Assembly (NCBI GenBank): GCA_964415395.1
Contig: CAYPZU010000020.1
Span: forward strand, 1-33,457
Length of the DNA stretch: 33,457 nucleotides
Reading direction: 5' to 3'
Origin: CAYPZU01 sp964415395
Lineage (GTDB): Bacteria > Chlamydiota > Chlamydiia > Chlamydiales > SM23-39
Shown here piece after piece: positions 16,518-24,520 of this stretch; the first letter of the stretch is position 1; every line of letters starts with the position of its first letter. Below the pieces are notes generated by a model. That model ran no database searches. It was not told where the DNA came from and saw only the letters and a list, made by a program, of their open reading frames with translations. The position numbers and the translations under genes were made by a program.

Positions 16518-18218
16518 ATGGCCTCGAATGTAAATAGTTTAATTGATAGTCTCGCTGCCACGCAAGATGCTGGCGCTGAAACGCTTTATGTAAACGACGC
16601 AGGCCAGTTCCGCACCGCGAAAAAAGGTTTCTGGTCTTGGCTCTCGATGCGCCGTTCCGGCTTCAATAACGACGCCGTGATCGTCGCCCAAAAAATCTCT
16701 GCCCTGGTCTCGACATTCGGAGATTTGGCCCCTCATTATCAACGACTGAACCCCGCTCTCGAAAAGTTTCAATTACGCATTCTGAAGGCCAAAAAACTAC
16801 CCGTTAGAGAAGCTCGATCTCAAGCTCTGAAAGGAGCCTTTGACTCCTTGGGCCGTTTTAGCGCTGTTCCGGCACCTTTGCAATCGCCGCTCGGCAATGC
16901 GGCTTCAACCCGGTCCGCTACGCCAGCATCTCGGTTCACTCCGCGATCAAATAGGTCTGGGACTCCAGATTCCTTAAGCTCTTTTGGAAGCCCTGTCTCT
17001 GATTTAGTTTTACCTCCTCCGATGATCAGTCAGCCTGTTCCTGAATTTGAACGTTTGCTGCAGGAAGCAGTGGATGCAGAGGTAAACCAATATGGATTTA
17101 CCGATCGGCAGAAAGCACAGTTAAGGGAGAACGTTACACGCCTCTACACAGCCGGCGAAGTGATTGAAAAAGCTGAAATCGGTCCCGTGGTCGCACACAA
17201 GGCCCGGGAACTTGCGACGAAGCGCAATTTGGATCACTTGGATACAGGATGGTTCCTTGGCGAACGGGTGTTGAGAAGATTGGAACTGCGATTTGGAAAA
17301 GTGGATCTTGATGCGGGCTGGGTTCGATCTCAAGCTGGCATTGCGAAGACGACCGAACAATTCACGACTCTTTTGTGGAATGAAACCGAGCGATTAGCGA
17401 AGAAAAAACTGGAAGATGCCTTTCTTGCAGTTTGCCGCGGCGCCGGTTTTACCGCGGAAGGACTCCCGCTCGCTCGTGAAAGAAAAGCCATGCTGAGGCT
17501 ATTTGAGTTGGAAGAGCGGATCATTTCCGGAATCAAAGAGGCAGGCTGCGTCCGCGAAGTTCCTCTGCTGATTCAGAATCCAAGGATTTTACGGAAATTT
17601 TTACTGGAGTATTTTGCCCATGGAAATACAAAGCTGGAGTTGAATTTAGTGATAAAGTTCTTGAAGCGCCAAGGATTGCACGAACGAAATGAAGAAACGA
17701 TGAAAAATCGATTAGTCAGTTTGTTTCCGAGCGGCGTCTTTGAGGTTCCTCCCTTTATCATTTCTCAGGCCGCTATAGAGACGATCCAGCCTAAAAAAAC
17801 GTACCTGGTCGTTAATGAAACGGAAGCGGGATCGTTCGAATATATCGGCGACCCGAATTATCTGGGGATGGTTGTCTATTCTCCTGTAACAGAAGCGGGC
17901 CGGTTTATGGCGGCCAACGGAGAACTGCTTGCTCAAGGAATCAGAGAGGACTTGCTCAGAAACCAAGCAATCGAGCTTGGCAGGCAGTCGCTGAGTTACG
18001 AAGCGGTCGATTCCATCCGCCCATTAACTGAAGCCAGGATCAAGGAAGTCTGGGTTCATGCGCTCGTCGACGCGGCGCTGGATCAAGGGTTGCTTCCTTC
18101 CGGCATCACGCCGGGAAGACTTGGCGTATTGAAAGCCAAAATCCGCGAAGCGGTAAAGGATCACCCAATCGAAGAGCTGGGAAGGATTGCCCGCCGAGAG
18201 ATTGATAAGTTTAAATAA
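16518..18218 (+). CDS. Protein of unknown function, 566 aa, mostly α-helical
   Basis: No family recognised. The product has no signal peptide or membrane helix. Residues 1-110 look helical, 115-175 are a Ser/Pro/Arg-rich, low-complexity linker (for example PASRFTPRSNRSGTP), and 185-566 are charged and helical with two short β-like patches near 420-460. A strong promoter in AT-rich DNA and an ideal GGGAGG site suggest high expression. Large soluble orphans without export signals are common among candidate type III secretion substrates in chlamydiae, but nothing here proves secretion. The 694-aa gene at 21009-23093 has a similar plan. The downstream hairpin at 18239-18281 probably terminates this transcript. 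Confidence 0.8.
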   Translation: MASNVNSLIDSLAATQDAGAETLYVNDAGQFRTAKKGFWSWLSMRRSGFNNDAVIVAQKISALVSTFGDLAPHYQRLNPALEKFQLRILKAKKLPVREARSQALKGAFDSLGRFSAVPAPLQSPLGNAASTRSATPASRFTPRSNRSGTPDSLSSFGSPVSDLVLPPPMISQPVPEFERLLQEAVDAEVNQYGFTDRQKAQLRENVTRLYTAGEVIEKAEIGPVVAHKARELATKRNLDHLDTGWFLGERVLRRLELRFGKVDLDAGWVRSQAGIAKTTEQFTTLLWNETERLAKKKLEDAFLAVCRGAGFTAEGLPLARERKAMLRLFELEERIISGIKEAGCVREVPLLIQNPRILRKFLLEYFAHGNTKLELNLVIKFLKRQGLHERNEETMKNRLVSLFPSGVFEVPPFIISQAAIETIQPKKTYLVVNETEAGSFEYIGDPNYLGMVVYSPVTEAGRFMAANGELLAQGIREDLLRNQAIELGRQSLSYEAVDSIRPLTEARIKEVWVHALVDAALDQGLLPSGITPGRLGVLKAKIREAVKDHPIEELGRIARREIDKFK

Positions 18219-18238
18219 CCTCTTCTGATATATCTGAA

Positions 18239-18281
18239 GGCAGGAATTTTTCAAGGTGTCTATGAAATCCTGCCTTTTTTT
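18239..18281 (+). terminator. Terminator-like hairpin that overlaps the start of the next gene
   Basis: GGCAGGA (18239-18245) pairs with TCCTGCC (18268-18274) and is followed by seven Ts (18275-18281). This fits a Rho-independent terminator of the 566-aa gene ending at 18218. The loop and upper stem contain AAGG (18253-18256) and the ATG (18262) of the next gene, and the T-run encodes part of its signal peptide. Confidence 0.7.
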
Positions 18282-18561
18282 CTTATGTCTTTCTATCACA
18301 GGTTTTGCGGCGCTGCCGCCGATGGCCCAGAGCGCGCGCGAAATGCAGGCCGTTTTGGCCGATCCGAAACTCCAGGAATATCTGGGAAGCGCTGAGCCGA
18401 TCCAGGAAATCAGGAGGACGGAAGAGGGCTACTTGGTGCTGACGGAGCATTTTGTGATGAAAGTCGATATAGTCTACTCGCAGGCGAAGAGACCTGGGCC
18501 GGTGCCGTTCGAGCTGGAATTCCAGCGGCCGGTCGATTTGCGGAGCGGAGAGAAAAAATGA
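18262..18561 (+). CDS. Small exported protein of unknown function (99 aa)
   Basis: From ATG 18262 (AAGG five bases before it; a GTG at 18256 is also in frame) the product has a signal peptide of about 19-24 residues (MKSCLFFLCLSITGFAALPP). A mature part of about 75 residues follows with EEGYLVLTEHFVMKVDIVY in its middle. Similar short proteins with a VxT..Y.xxVxV pattern occur in other chlamydia-like genomes, but I cannot name a family. The initiation region lies in a terminator-like hairpin, so its expression may depend on readthrough or hairpin opening. Its stop overlaps an ATG (18558) upstream of the pirin gene. Confidence 0.65.
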   Translation: MKSCLFFLCLSITGFAALPPMAQSAREMQAVLADPKLQEYLGSAEPIQEIRRTEEGYLVLTEHFVMKVDIVYSQAKRPGPVPFELEFQRPVDLRSGEKK

Positions 18562-18605
18562 AATGGGCTTTGATTCTGGCGGGAGCCGGACTGTTTGGAG
18601 GGGAA

Positions 18606-19283
18606 ATGATTGCGGTAAGAAAAGGGGAAGAGCGGGGCAAGACCGAAATGGACTGGCTCATGAGCTACCATACGTTTTCCTTTAGCGAGTATCACGATCC
18701 GGCGTTTATGGGTTTCCGGACGCTCCGGGTGATCAATGAAGATTTCGTCGATCCGGGCAAAGGATTCGGGATGCACCCGCACAAGGATATGGAAATTCTG
18801 ACTTATGTGATGAAGGGGGCTCTCGAACATAAGGACACGATGGGGAATCACTCGAAAATCGGGGCCGGCGAATTCCAGCTCATGACGGCCGGAAAGGGCG
18901 TGAAGCACAGCGAGTTCAACCCGTCGAAAGGGGAGGCTGTCCATCTGCTTCAGATCTGGATCTTGCCCGATCAAAAGGGGCTTGAACCAGGATACCAGCA
19001 GAAGAGCTTTGCAAACGAGGGGAGTCTGCGGTTGGTGGTCTCTCCCGATGGGGCGCAAGGGTCTTTGAAGATCCATCAGGATGCGAAAATTTATTTAGGA
19101 AAGGCCGGGGAGAAACCGGTCCATGAGCTGGCGGCGGGGCGGTATGCCTGGGTGCAAGCGACTCAGGGCGAAGTGGTCTTGGGCGGAACGACGCTTAAGG
19201 CGGGAGACGGCGCTTCGATCAGTCAGGAAGGAAAGCTTCTTTTTTCAGGCAGCGGGGAGTTCCTTCTTTTTGACCTGAAATGA
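18606..19283 (+). CDS. Pirin-family bicupin protein
   Basis: From ATG 18606, which follows GGAGGGG, the 225-residue product begins with the family N-terminus MIAVRKGEERGKTEMDWL and SYHTFSFSEYHDPAFMGF. Metal ligands of the N-terminal cupin are visible: His-x-His in MHPHKDMEI and His/Glu in KHSEFN. A second, degenerate cupin follows. Bacterial pirins are iron-binding proteins; some act as quercetinases, others bind metabolic enzymes or regulators. An in-frame ATG at 18558 overlaps the previous stop but adds 16 residues that pirins lack. It is probably in one transcription unit with the small exported protein. Confidence 0.9.
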   Translation: MIAVRKGEERGKTEMDWLMSYHTFSFSEYHDPAFMGFRTLRVINEDFVDPGKGFGMHPHKDMEILTYVMKGALEHKDTMGNHSKIGAGEFQLMTAGKGVKHSEFNPSKGEAVHLLQIWILPDQKGLEPGYQQKSFANEGSLRLVVSPDGAQGSLKIHQDAKIYLGKAGEKPVHELAAGRYAWVQATQGEVVLGGTTLKAGDGASISQEGKLLFSGSGEFLLFDLK

Positions 19284-19295
19284 TAGAATGGATGC

Positions 19296-19832
19296 ATGTC
19301 GTTTGAAATCCCGCGTCCGCCTCAAAAGCCGATCCCTTCTGTTTCCGAAATTCTTTCCGCTCCTCCCAGGCCCCCTGTAAACGCGGAGGATAGGCCCCGT
19401 TATGAGCGGGAGTTAAGCGTCTTTCTAACGATAAAAAAAATGATGGATGAGGCAGCCGAATCGAAGGCAGCCTGGGAACGGGAGATGAATCCCGCGTTGC
19501 GCTCGGCGTATGCCAAAAAATACAATGTGATGAGGGTTCGGGAGCATCAGTTGCGCAACGGGGGGATTAAACCGATCGCCCTGACAAAAGACGGATGGCC
19601 GATCTTCGAAGATGTTCAGGCGATGGTTGTGAAATTGAAGCCGTCAAATGCGGCTTCCAAGAACAGGAAACAGCCCGATCATCCCGTTCGACATCGTTTG
19701 AATGGAGATGGCCGCCAAAACAAGGCCGCCGAGGCGGTTGATGATGTTGATGCCGGACGTTCCAAAAATCCGCTCGAGATCGGCTGCGAAATAGAGCAAA
19801 ATCCCCATCACGAAAGCGACCAGAATAGCTGA
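19296..19832 (+). CDS. Protein of unknown function; C-terminal third antisense to marC
   Basis: This 178-residue ORF starts 13 bases after the pirin stop. The N-terminus is Pro-rich (PRPPQKPIPSVSEILSAPPR) and residues 30-115 are charged and helical, looking like a genuine protein. Codons from about residue 117 onward are antisense to the last 63 codons of the MarC gene and give a polar, low-complexity tail (NRKQPDHPVRHR, NPHHESDQNS). Either the two genes truly overlap by 189 bases, or an original stop near 19650 has been lost. The start codon lacks a clear Shine-Dalgarno. No family recognised. Confidence 0.5.
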   Translation: MSFEIPRPPQKPIPSVSEILSAPPRPPVNAEDRPRYERELSVFLTIKKMMDEAAESKAAWEREMNPALRSAYAKKYNVMRVREHQLRNGGIKPIALTKDGWPIFEDVQAMVVKLKPSNAASKNRKQPDHPVRHRLNGDGRQNKAAEAVDDVDAGRSKNPLEIGCEIEQNPHHESDQNS

Positions 19833-20279
19833 AATGCTCAGCAGAAGCTGATTGAATAGGCCTGGAAATTCGCTGACGCTGACGATAATGGTGCTGATCG
19901 CTCCGGGACCTGCGATGATCGGAATCGCCAGCGGCACGATCGCTCCCATATCAGCCCTTCGCTCTTTCTGCTCTTCAGGCGTGTGCTTGATCGGGCTCTC
20001 TTCAGCGTTCAACATTGAAAGCGACATCATGAACAGGACGAATCCTCCTGCGACCTGGAACGCGGGGAGTTTGATTCCGAGAATCATGAGGAGGGGTGTG
20101 CCGATCCAGGTTACGACAAGCAGGATCACGCCGACGGCGAACGCTGTCGTAAGACCCGTTTCCCTTTTGTCTTTGAGATTCTGATGGCGGGTGATCCTGA
20201 GAACGGCAGGAAGCGCCGAGAGCGGGTTGGCAATGACGAGTAGGGCGATGAAATGGTTTACGAATTGAGCTAAATCCAT
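19644..20279 (-). CDS. MarC-family (UPF0056) integral membrane protein
   Basis: From ATG 20279 the 211-residue product has six predicted membrane segments and the family landmarks NPLSALPAVLRIT near the N-terminus, GGFVLFMMSLSML, and VPLAIPIIAGPGAISTII in the middle. MarC proteins are inner-membrane proteins of unresolved function; the older link to multiple antibiotic resistance was not upheld. The ORF can be extended back to 20447 but that would overlap the divergent transaldolase gene and add a non-membrane extension. Its 3' end overlaps the + strand orphan by 189 bases. Confidence 0.88.
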   Translation of the reverse strand: MDLAQFVNHFIALLVIANPLSALPAVLRITRHQNLKDKRETGLTTAFAVGVILLVVTWIGTPLLMILGIKLPAFQVAGGFVLFMMSLSMLNAEESPIKHTPEEQKERRADMGAIVPLAIPIIAGPGAISTIIVSVSEFPGLFNQLLLSISAILVAFVMGILLYFAADLERIFGTSGINIINRLGGLVLAAISIQTMSNGMIGLFPVLGSRI

Positions 20280-20346
20280 ACAAATCCGAGTATATCCAGA
20301 CGCGAAAATTTGCGACAGTGGTAAGATGGGGCAAAGGGGAGGCTCT

Positions 20347-21012
20347 ATGGAAATCTGGCTCGATACGGTTGATCTGCCGAAGGTGGAAGAAGCGAAACGG
20401 ATGGGAATTTTATTTGGCGTGACGACGAACCCCTCGCTCGTTTCCAAATCGAAGCTAAGTATGGAAAAAACGCTCGAGCAGCTGCTTGAGATTCAGCCGG
20501 GGCCAGTAACCGCCCAGGTAACGGCCCACCACGCCGAAAAGATGATCCACCAGGGCGAGGCGCTCTATAGTTTTTCAAACCGGCTCATGGTTAAAGTGCC
20601 GGTGAATCCCGAAGGGCTGAAGGCGATCTCAGCTCTTTCGAAGAGCGGCATCCCTGTCATGGCGACTGCCGTCTTCGACACGAATCAGGCTCTTCTCGCC
20701 GCCGCCGCCGGAGCCTCTTACATCGCCCCCTACTATTCGCGCATCTGCGAAAACGACATCAGCGGAATCGAGCCGATGCGGGCGATGATGCGGATGCTTT
20801 TGCGCTATCGCTTTACTGCGAAAGTTCTCGGCGCCTCGCTCAAGACGGCCGAGCAGGTGAAGGAGTGCGCTGAAATGGGGATGCACGCCGTGACGCTCAA
20901 CGATAAAGTGTTCTCCCTTTTTATAGAGGAGAATCCGCTCACCCGCCAGGCGGTGGAGCGGTTCTCCAAGGATTGGGAAAAAGCGCCGCAATGCCAGCTG
21001 CTTCCTTTTTAG
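20347..21012 (+). CDS. Transaldolase / fructose-6-phosphate aldolase-type protein (FSA/TalC-like)
   Basis: From ATG 20347, with GGGGAGG ahead of it, the product has 221 residues, the length of the short FSA/TalC subfamily. Motifs include TTNPSL (26-31), the Schiff-base lysine K83 in LMVKVPVNPEGL, TAVFDTNQALLAAAAGASYIAPY in two adjoining parts, and KVLGASLKT. The enzyme is a TIM-barrel class I aldolase in the cytosol. It may act as a transaldolase in the non-oxidative pentose-phosphate pathway, or as an aldolase on fructose 6-phosphate; the sequence does not settle which. A possible in-frame start at 20326 lacks the ribosome-binding spacing. Its stop overlaps the stop of the convergent 694-aa gene. 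Confidence 0.9.
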   Translation: MEIWLDTVDLPKVEEAKRMGILFGVTTNPSLVSKSKLSMEKTLEQLLEIQPGPVTAQVTAHHAEKMIHQGEALYSFSNRLMVKVPVNPEGLKAISALSKSGIPVMATAVFDTNQALLAAAAGASYIAPYYSRICENDISGIEPMRAMMRMLLRYRFTAKVLGASLKTAEQVKECAEMGMHAVTLNDKVFSLFIEENPLTRQAVERFSKDWEKAPQCQLLPF

Positions 21013-23093
21013 GGGGCAGTTGCTAAAATCGCAGTGATGCACCGGGCGACTTCCTGGCAGTTCTCCAGATCCTTTTCTGATCTGAATAAGGAGCGGAGCG
21101 CATCGGTGTTCATGTAATAATTAAGAAGTTCCTGCCAAGGGATGGTAGGGTCTGTTTCCATCCGTTTCCGGATTTGCTGCAAACATACATACACGAGTTC
21201 CGTCTGCGCGTCAGCGCCGGCTGGTTTTTCCGCCTTCAAAAGGCGCAAAAAAGACTCTTCCGAATCAAAGGCCGGGTGTTTTGCGTAGAAAGAGGGCCTT
21301 AAGTTAAAAAATGCCGAGCCGAGCTCGCGGATGTTCCTTTCCGTGTCCTCCGAGTGAAAGAGCCTTTTCAGGCCGTTTAACGTAAAGCTGCTTTTGACCG
21401 CCCCTTCGAGAGTGAGCGGCTCTTTTTTCAAGCGCTCCCCGATGGCCAAAAGAAGTTCTGCGACGCGGACTGTATAGGGGCTGCGCGCGGAAAGGCGGGA
21501 TCGCGCCCGTTCCAAGTACAAATCGAACAGAAAAGGATGTTTCAGGAAAGGGACGTCGAGCGCTCGCGCCAGCTCCCTTTCGCCGTCGAACGACTCATTA
21601 AAGCTCTCGGAGGCGGGTGTTTTCCCCAAATTGGCCCTGCGCGTCATTCTCTCTACGTCGGAATCATTGACCGGCCCTGCAGTGGAGAGGACGATTTTCA
21701 GCGAGGTGGCGAAATCGAGCCGGAGCATATCGCGGATCAGTCCAGCCTGCAAAAGCAGATCCATGATTCTTTTCTCCTCTTTCGTGTATTCGGAATAGCA
21801 TCCAGCGAGCACATATTTCGTGTAGGCGAGAACGCCGAGGAGCGACTCGGCGGCCGCTTCCTGATCGAATGGAGGCTGGCGGAACGCTTTTCCAAGGGGG
21901 AAGTCCATGGGGATTTTTGGGGCTTTTCTGATTTTGGAGATCGTGTGTTTCGATAGAAGTTTGTCGAATACGGCATTTACCGTTTCGGGCTGTTCTTGCA
22001 CACAGACCTTAAAGCACCGTTCTACGCAGGCCGGGTAGCTAAGGTTCAGATAGCGGCTCATGGTTCCCAGTTCCTTCAGTAGAGCGACCACTTCGATCTC
22101 GCTCCCTTTTTTGAACAGTTTCCCAAATCGCTCCGGAAAGAGATATTGAAGGATCACGGCCCCTTCAAGCAGCCGCCTCATCGGCGAGGGATCCTGCAGA
22201 GAAACAGGATAGGCGCGGAGCTGGTCTGAAAAGATCAGCTGCGTTTTCGCGCGGAGGAGAGGCGCGGCCGCTTTGGGCGAAGAGGCGATCTGCCCTCCTG
22301 AATGGGAGCGGGTTTTGGGCGAGACGGGCTTTGCGCTGGCGGAAGCTCCCGTCCATTCGGCAGGAAGCGAGGGGCGTGGAGGAAGTTTGGGAGGAGCGGG
22401 AACGAAAGCCGGCTCTTCTTTTTGCATCGCCTGGATGAACGCTGCCAGGAACGCCCTCCTTTTTGCTGGATAGTCTCCCAGAGGGACGTCTTGAAGATAG
22501 GAAGGCCCGATGCATTTTTCCAAAGCAGGCCCCCCCAGGCATCTCGTGAGAACTTCTCCAAATGGCGTGCATTGTTCGTAGAGGACCTGGGCGGCCAAAA
22601 CCTGTTTGGCCAGCGCGCTATTCACTCCGGACAGAGTCCCTCTCTGCATTGCGCCGCGCACTTTTGCTGCGAGGAGGTCGAGATCGTCAGGACCTGTGAT
22701 CATCGGAAGCCGCTTCATCCCGGGAGGCGGGGGCAGATCAGAGGGAGCAGGGAATTTTCGTTCGCCCTCATCCGGAGGTTTGGGCAAAGTGAGTCCGCTC
22801 AAGCTTCTTTTCGGCGTAGAAGGTTCCTGTTTTTTCGGGGTGGAGGGTTCCTCTTCCAAGAGCCTGCGGATCACCGCAACGGTCTTATCGGCTTCTTTCG
22901 TCAAAGGTCCGTTTTCCACCTCTGCCTGAAATCTCGGATCCCCGGGAGAGATCCGCATGATCTCCCGGATGATGGGGAGGTCGTCAGGCAGCGCCCTGCT
23001 TTCCCAAAACGCTTTTCTCGCTTTTGCGCGGAGCTGCGCGAACGCTTCCGGCTGCAGCAGGTAATCTCTAGGTTCTCTAATGATCGTCGACAT
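21009..23093 (-). CDS. Protein of unknown function, 694 aa, helical with Pro/Ser-rich linkers
   Basis: No family recognised. No signal peptide or membrane helix. Residues 1-80 are helical; 80-130 form a Pro-rich linker with a short duplication, EPSTPKKQ then EPSTPKRS; 145-235 are helical with several cysteines; 235-285 are again Pro/Ser/Lys-rich (PPKLPPRPSLP); 285-694 are helical. The gene has GGGAGGGG (23098-23105) before its ATG and an AT-rich upstream region. This is the same overall plan as the 566-aa orphan at 16518-18218, which makes both candidates for lineage-specific, perhaps host-directed proteins. That role is inference. Its stop shares bases with the transaldolase stop. Confidence 0.8.
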   Translation of the reverse strand: MSTIIREPRDYLLQPEAFAQLRAKARKAFWESRALPDDLPIIREIMRISPGDPRFQAEVENGPLTKEADKTVAVIRRLLEEEPSTPKKQEPSTPKRSLSGLTLPKPPDEGERKFPAPSDLPPPPGMKRLPMITGPDDLDLLAAKVRGAMQRGTLSGVNSALAKQVLAAQVLYEQCTPFGEVLTRCLGGPALEKCIGPSYLQDVPLGDYPAKRRAFLAAFIQAMQKEEPAFVPAPPKLPPRPSLPAEWTGASASAKPVSPKTRSHSGGQIASSPKAAAPLLRAKTQLIFSDQLRAYPVSLQDPSPMRRLLEGAVILQYLFPERFGKLFKKGSEIEVVALLKELGTMSRYLNLSYPACVERCFKVCVQEQPETVNAVFDKLLSKHTISKIRKAPKIPMDFPLGKAFRQPPFDQEAAAESLLGVLAYTKYVLAGCYSEYTKEEKRIMDLLLQAGLIRDMLRLDFATSLKIVLSTAGPVNDSDVERMTRRANLGKTPASESFNESFDGERELARALDVPFLKHPFLFDLYLERARSRLSARSPYTVRVAELLLAIGERLKKEPLTLEGAVKSSFTLNGLKRLFHSEDTERNIRELGSAFFNLRPSFYAKHPAFDSEESFLRLLKAEKPAGADAQTELVYVCLQQIRKRMETDPTIPWQELLNYYMNTDALRSLFRSEKDLENCQEVARCITAILATAP

Positions 23094-23119
23094 GGCACCC
23101 CTCCCTTGTGTGATAAATT

Positions 23120-23164
23120 TCTTTAATTAAAGATATAAATAAATAAATGTTAAAATTGCGTCAA
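23120..23164 (-). promoter_or_regulatory. AT-rich promoter region of the 694-aa gene
   Basis: On the minus strand TTGACG (23159-23164) is followed by a very AT-rich stretch containing several weak -10 candidates (TATTTA at 17 bases, TATATC at 21). The exact -10 cannot be fixed by eye. Confidence 0.4.
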
Positions 23165-23188
23165 GATAAATGGGCAAAAAAAGGGATT

Positions 23189-24037
23189 TTACAGAGAGAT
23201 TTCGCCGCCCAGCTTCTTAAAGACGAAGGGGAGCGGAGCGTTGAATGAAACGATTTTTTTGGTGAACGGGTGTTTGAATTCGAGCAGGTAGGAATGGAGG
23301 CAAAGGCGCCGGATCGGATTTTGCTGCGAACCGTATCTGCCGTCGCCGAGAACCGGGTGGCCGGCTCTTTGGCAGTGGACGCGGATCTGGTGTTTGCGGC
23401 CTGTTTCGAGTTCGAGGCGCAGGTAGGTGTATTTGGCCGATCTGCGGACCACTTCAAAGTGGGTGATCGAATCTTTTCCTTCAGGGGATTCAACGACGCG
23501 CAAGGAGGGGAGTTCCATAAGGCCGCAGCTCCAGGTTCCCTGGTCTTCTTTCAGCCGTCCTTCGACGATCGCAAAATATTCTCTGCGCATGTCGTGCCGC
23601 TCGAACAGCTCTTTAAACCGCTCTTCCGCTTCCTTGCCGCGGGCGAACATCAGGACGCCTGAAGTTTCCCTGTCGATCCGGTGGACGGCGTAGATCTGGT
23701 CTGTGTCGTAGTGCTGGCGCAGGAGGCCGAGGGCGTGTTTTTTGTGTTTCCCTTCATCCAGAGGGACGCTCAGGAGGCCGATCGGTTTGTCGATGGCGAT
23801 CAGGTAGCGGTCTTCGAAGAGGATTTTAAGGCCTGGAACTTTGGGGGGGCGGAACGTATCCTGCGAATTGATGATCTGCCCCTTCCTCAACGGCTGATTT
23901 TCGTGCCTGAGAGGCGCGCCGTCGACATGGAACCGTCCGTTCTCGATCCAGGTCTGGAGAGAGCGGCGGGAGCTGTCGGGATAGATATTTTTGAGGGCGT
24001 CGGACGCCTTCATGTTTTCTGGGACGCAGTATTCCAT
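23189..24037 (-). CDS. RluA-family pseudouridine synthase
   Basis: The 282-residue product has an N-terminal S4-like RNA-binding part (about 10-65, containing RRSLQTWIENGRFHVDG) and the RluA catalytic domain. It contains DKPIGLLSVP (83-92) and the motif HRIDRETSG (119-127) with catalytic Asp122. RHQIRVH-type sequence is present as RKHQIRVHCQ, followed by GHPVLGD. RluA enzymes convert specific uridines in 23S rRNA or tRNA to pseudouridine in the cytosol. Which RNA is modified cannot be told. It is downstream of, and 37 bases from, the GGQ release-factor-like gene on the same strand, so the two may form a translation-related operon. Confidence 0.93.
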   Translation of the reverse strand: MEYCVPENMKASDALKNIYPDSSRRSLQTWIENGRFHVDGAPLRHENQPLRKGQIINSQDTFRPPKVPGLKILFEDRYLIAIDKPIGLLSVPLDEGKHKKHALGLLRQHYDTDQIYAVHRIDRETSGVLMFARGKEAEERFKELFERHDMRREYFAIVEGRLKEDQGTWSCGLMELPSLRVVESPEGKDSITHFEVVRRSAKYTYLRLELETGRKHQIRVHCQRAGHPVLGDGRYGSQQNPIRRLCLHSYLLEFKHPFTKKIVSFNAPLPFVFKKLGGEISL

Positions 24038-24074
24038 AAAATTGGCGATAGTATAGAGGAAAGGGAGCGGGGGA

Positions 24075-24482
24075 TCAATCGTTATTCGAGCGAGGGGGCT
24101 TCCGGAGGGCTTTTTTAGCAGAGAGGCCCCGTTTATCTTCGATCATCTTCTGTTTCTGGCGCCTGGATTTCCGTCTTTTTTGGCGGCGGATTTTTTCAAA
24201 TTCCTGCTGCCTCTTACTTTTTTCTTGAAAAACCTGTTCTTCCACCTTGTCGCAGAGATCCTGGCGGGCGTAGTAGCGGTTGAGTTCGCGGGAGCGCTCT
24301 CTTTGGCATTTGATTTCGATGCCGGTGGGTGCGTGCTTGAGGTAGACGCAGGAAGACGTTTTGTTGATCTTCTGGCCGCCGCTGCCGGAGCCGAGGATGA
24401 ACTTTTCCAGGAGGTCGTTTTCGTTTATGCCCAGCCGTTCCATGCGGGCAGCGAGAGCGTCCTGTTTTTCTTTAGTGATCAT
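24075..24482 (-). CDS. Peptide chain release factor-like GGQ protein (ArfB/MTRFR-like)
   Basis: The 135-residue product contains a class I release-factor catalytic core without codon-recognition domains: GSGSGGQKINKTSSCVYLKH (31-50) with the GGQ tripeptide at 35-37, then ERSRELNRYYAR. The C-terminus is long, helical and very basic (RRQKRRKSRRQKQKMIEDKR), as in proteins that place a tail in the empty mRNA channel of a stalled ribosome (ArfB, mitochondrial C12orf65/MTRFR). The likely role is hydrolysis of peptidyl-tRNA on stalled ribosomes or split subunits. First gene of a probable pair with the pseudouridine synthase. Confidence 0.88.
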   Translation of the reverse strand: MITKEKQDALAARMERLGINENDLLEKFILGSGSGGQKINKTSSCVYLKHAPTGIEIKCQRERSRELNRYYARQDLCDKVEEQVFQEKSKRQQEFEKIRRQKRRKSRRQKQKMIEDKRGLSAKKALRKPPRSNND

Positions 24483-24520
24483 ATACAGAATTCTAGGGGA
24501 GTCTGCTTTAGCAGATCAAC

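Noticed and set aside
20280..20447. 56-residue extension of the MarC protein
   Set aside because: It overlaps the start of the divergent transaldolase gene, is not hydrophobic and is not found in the family.
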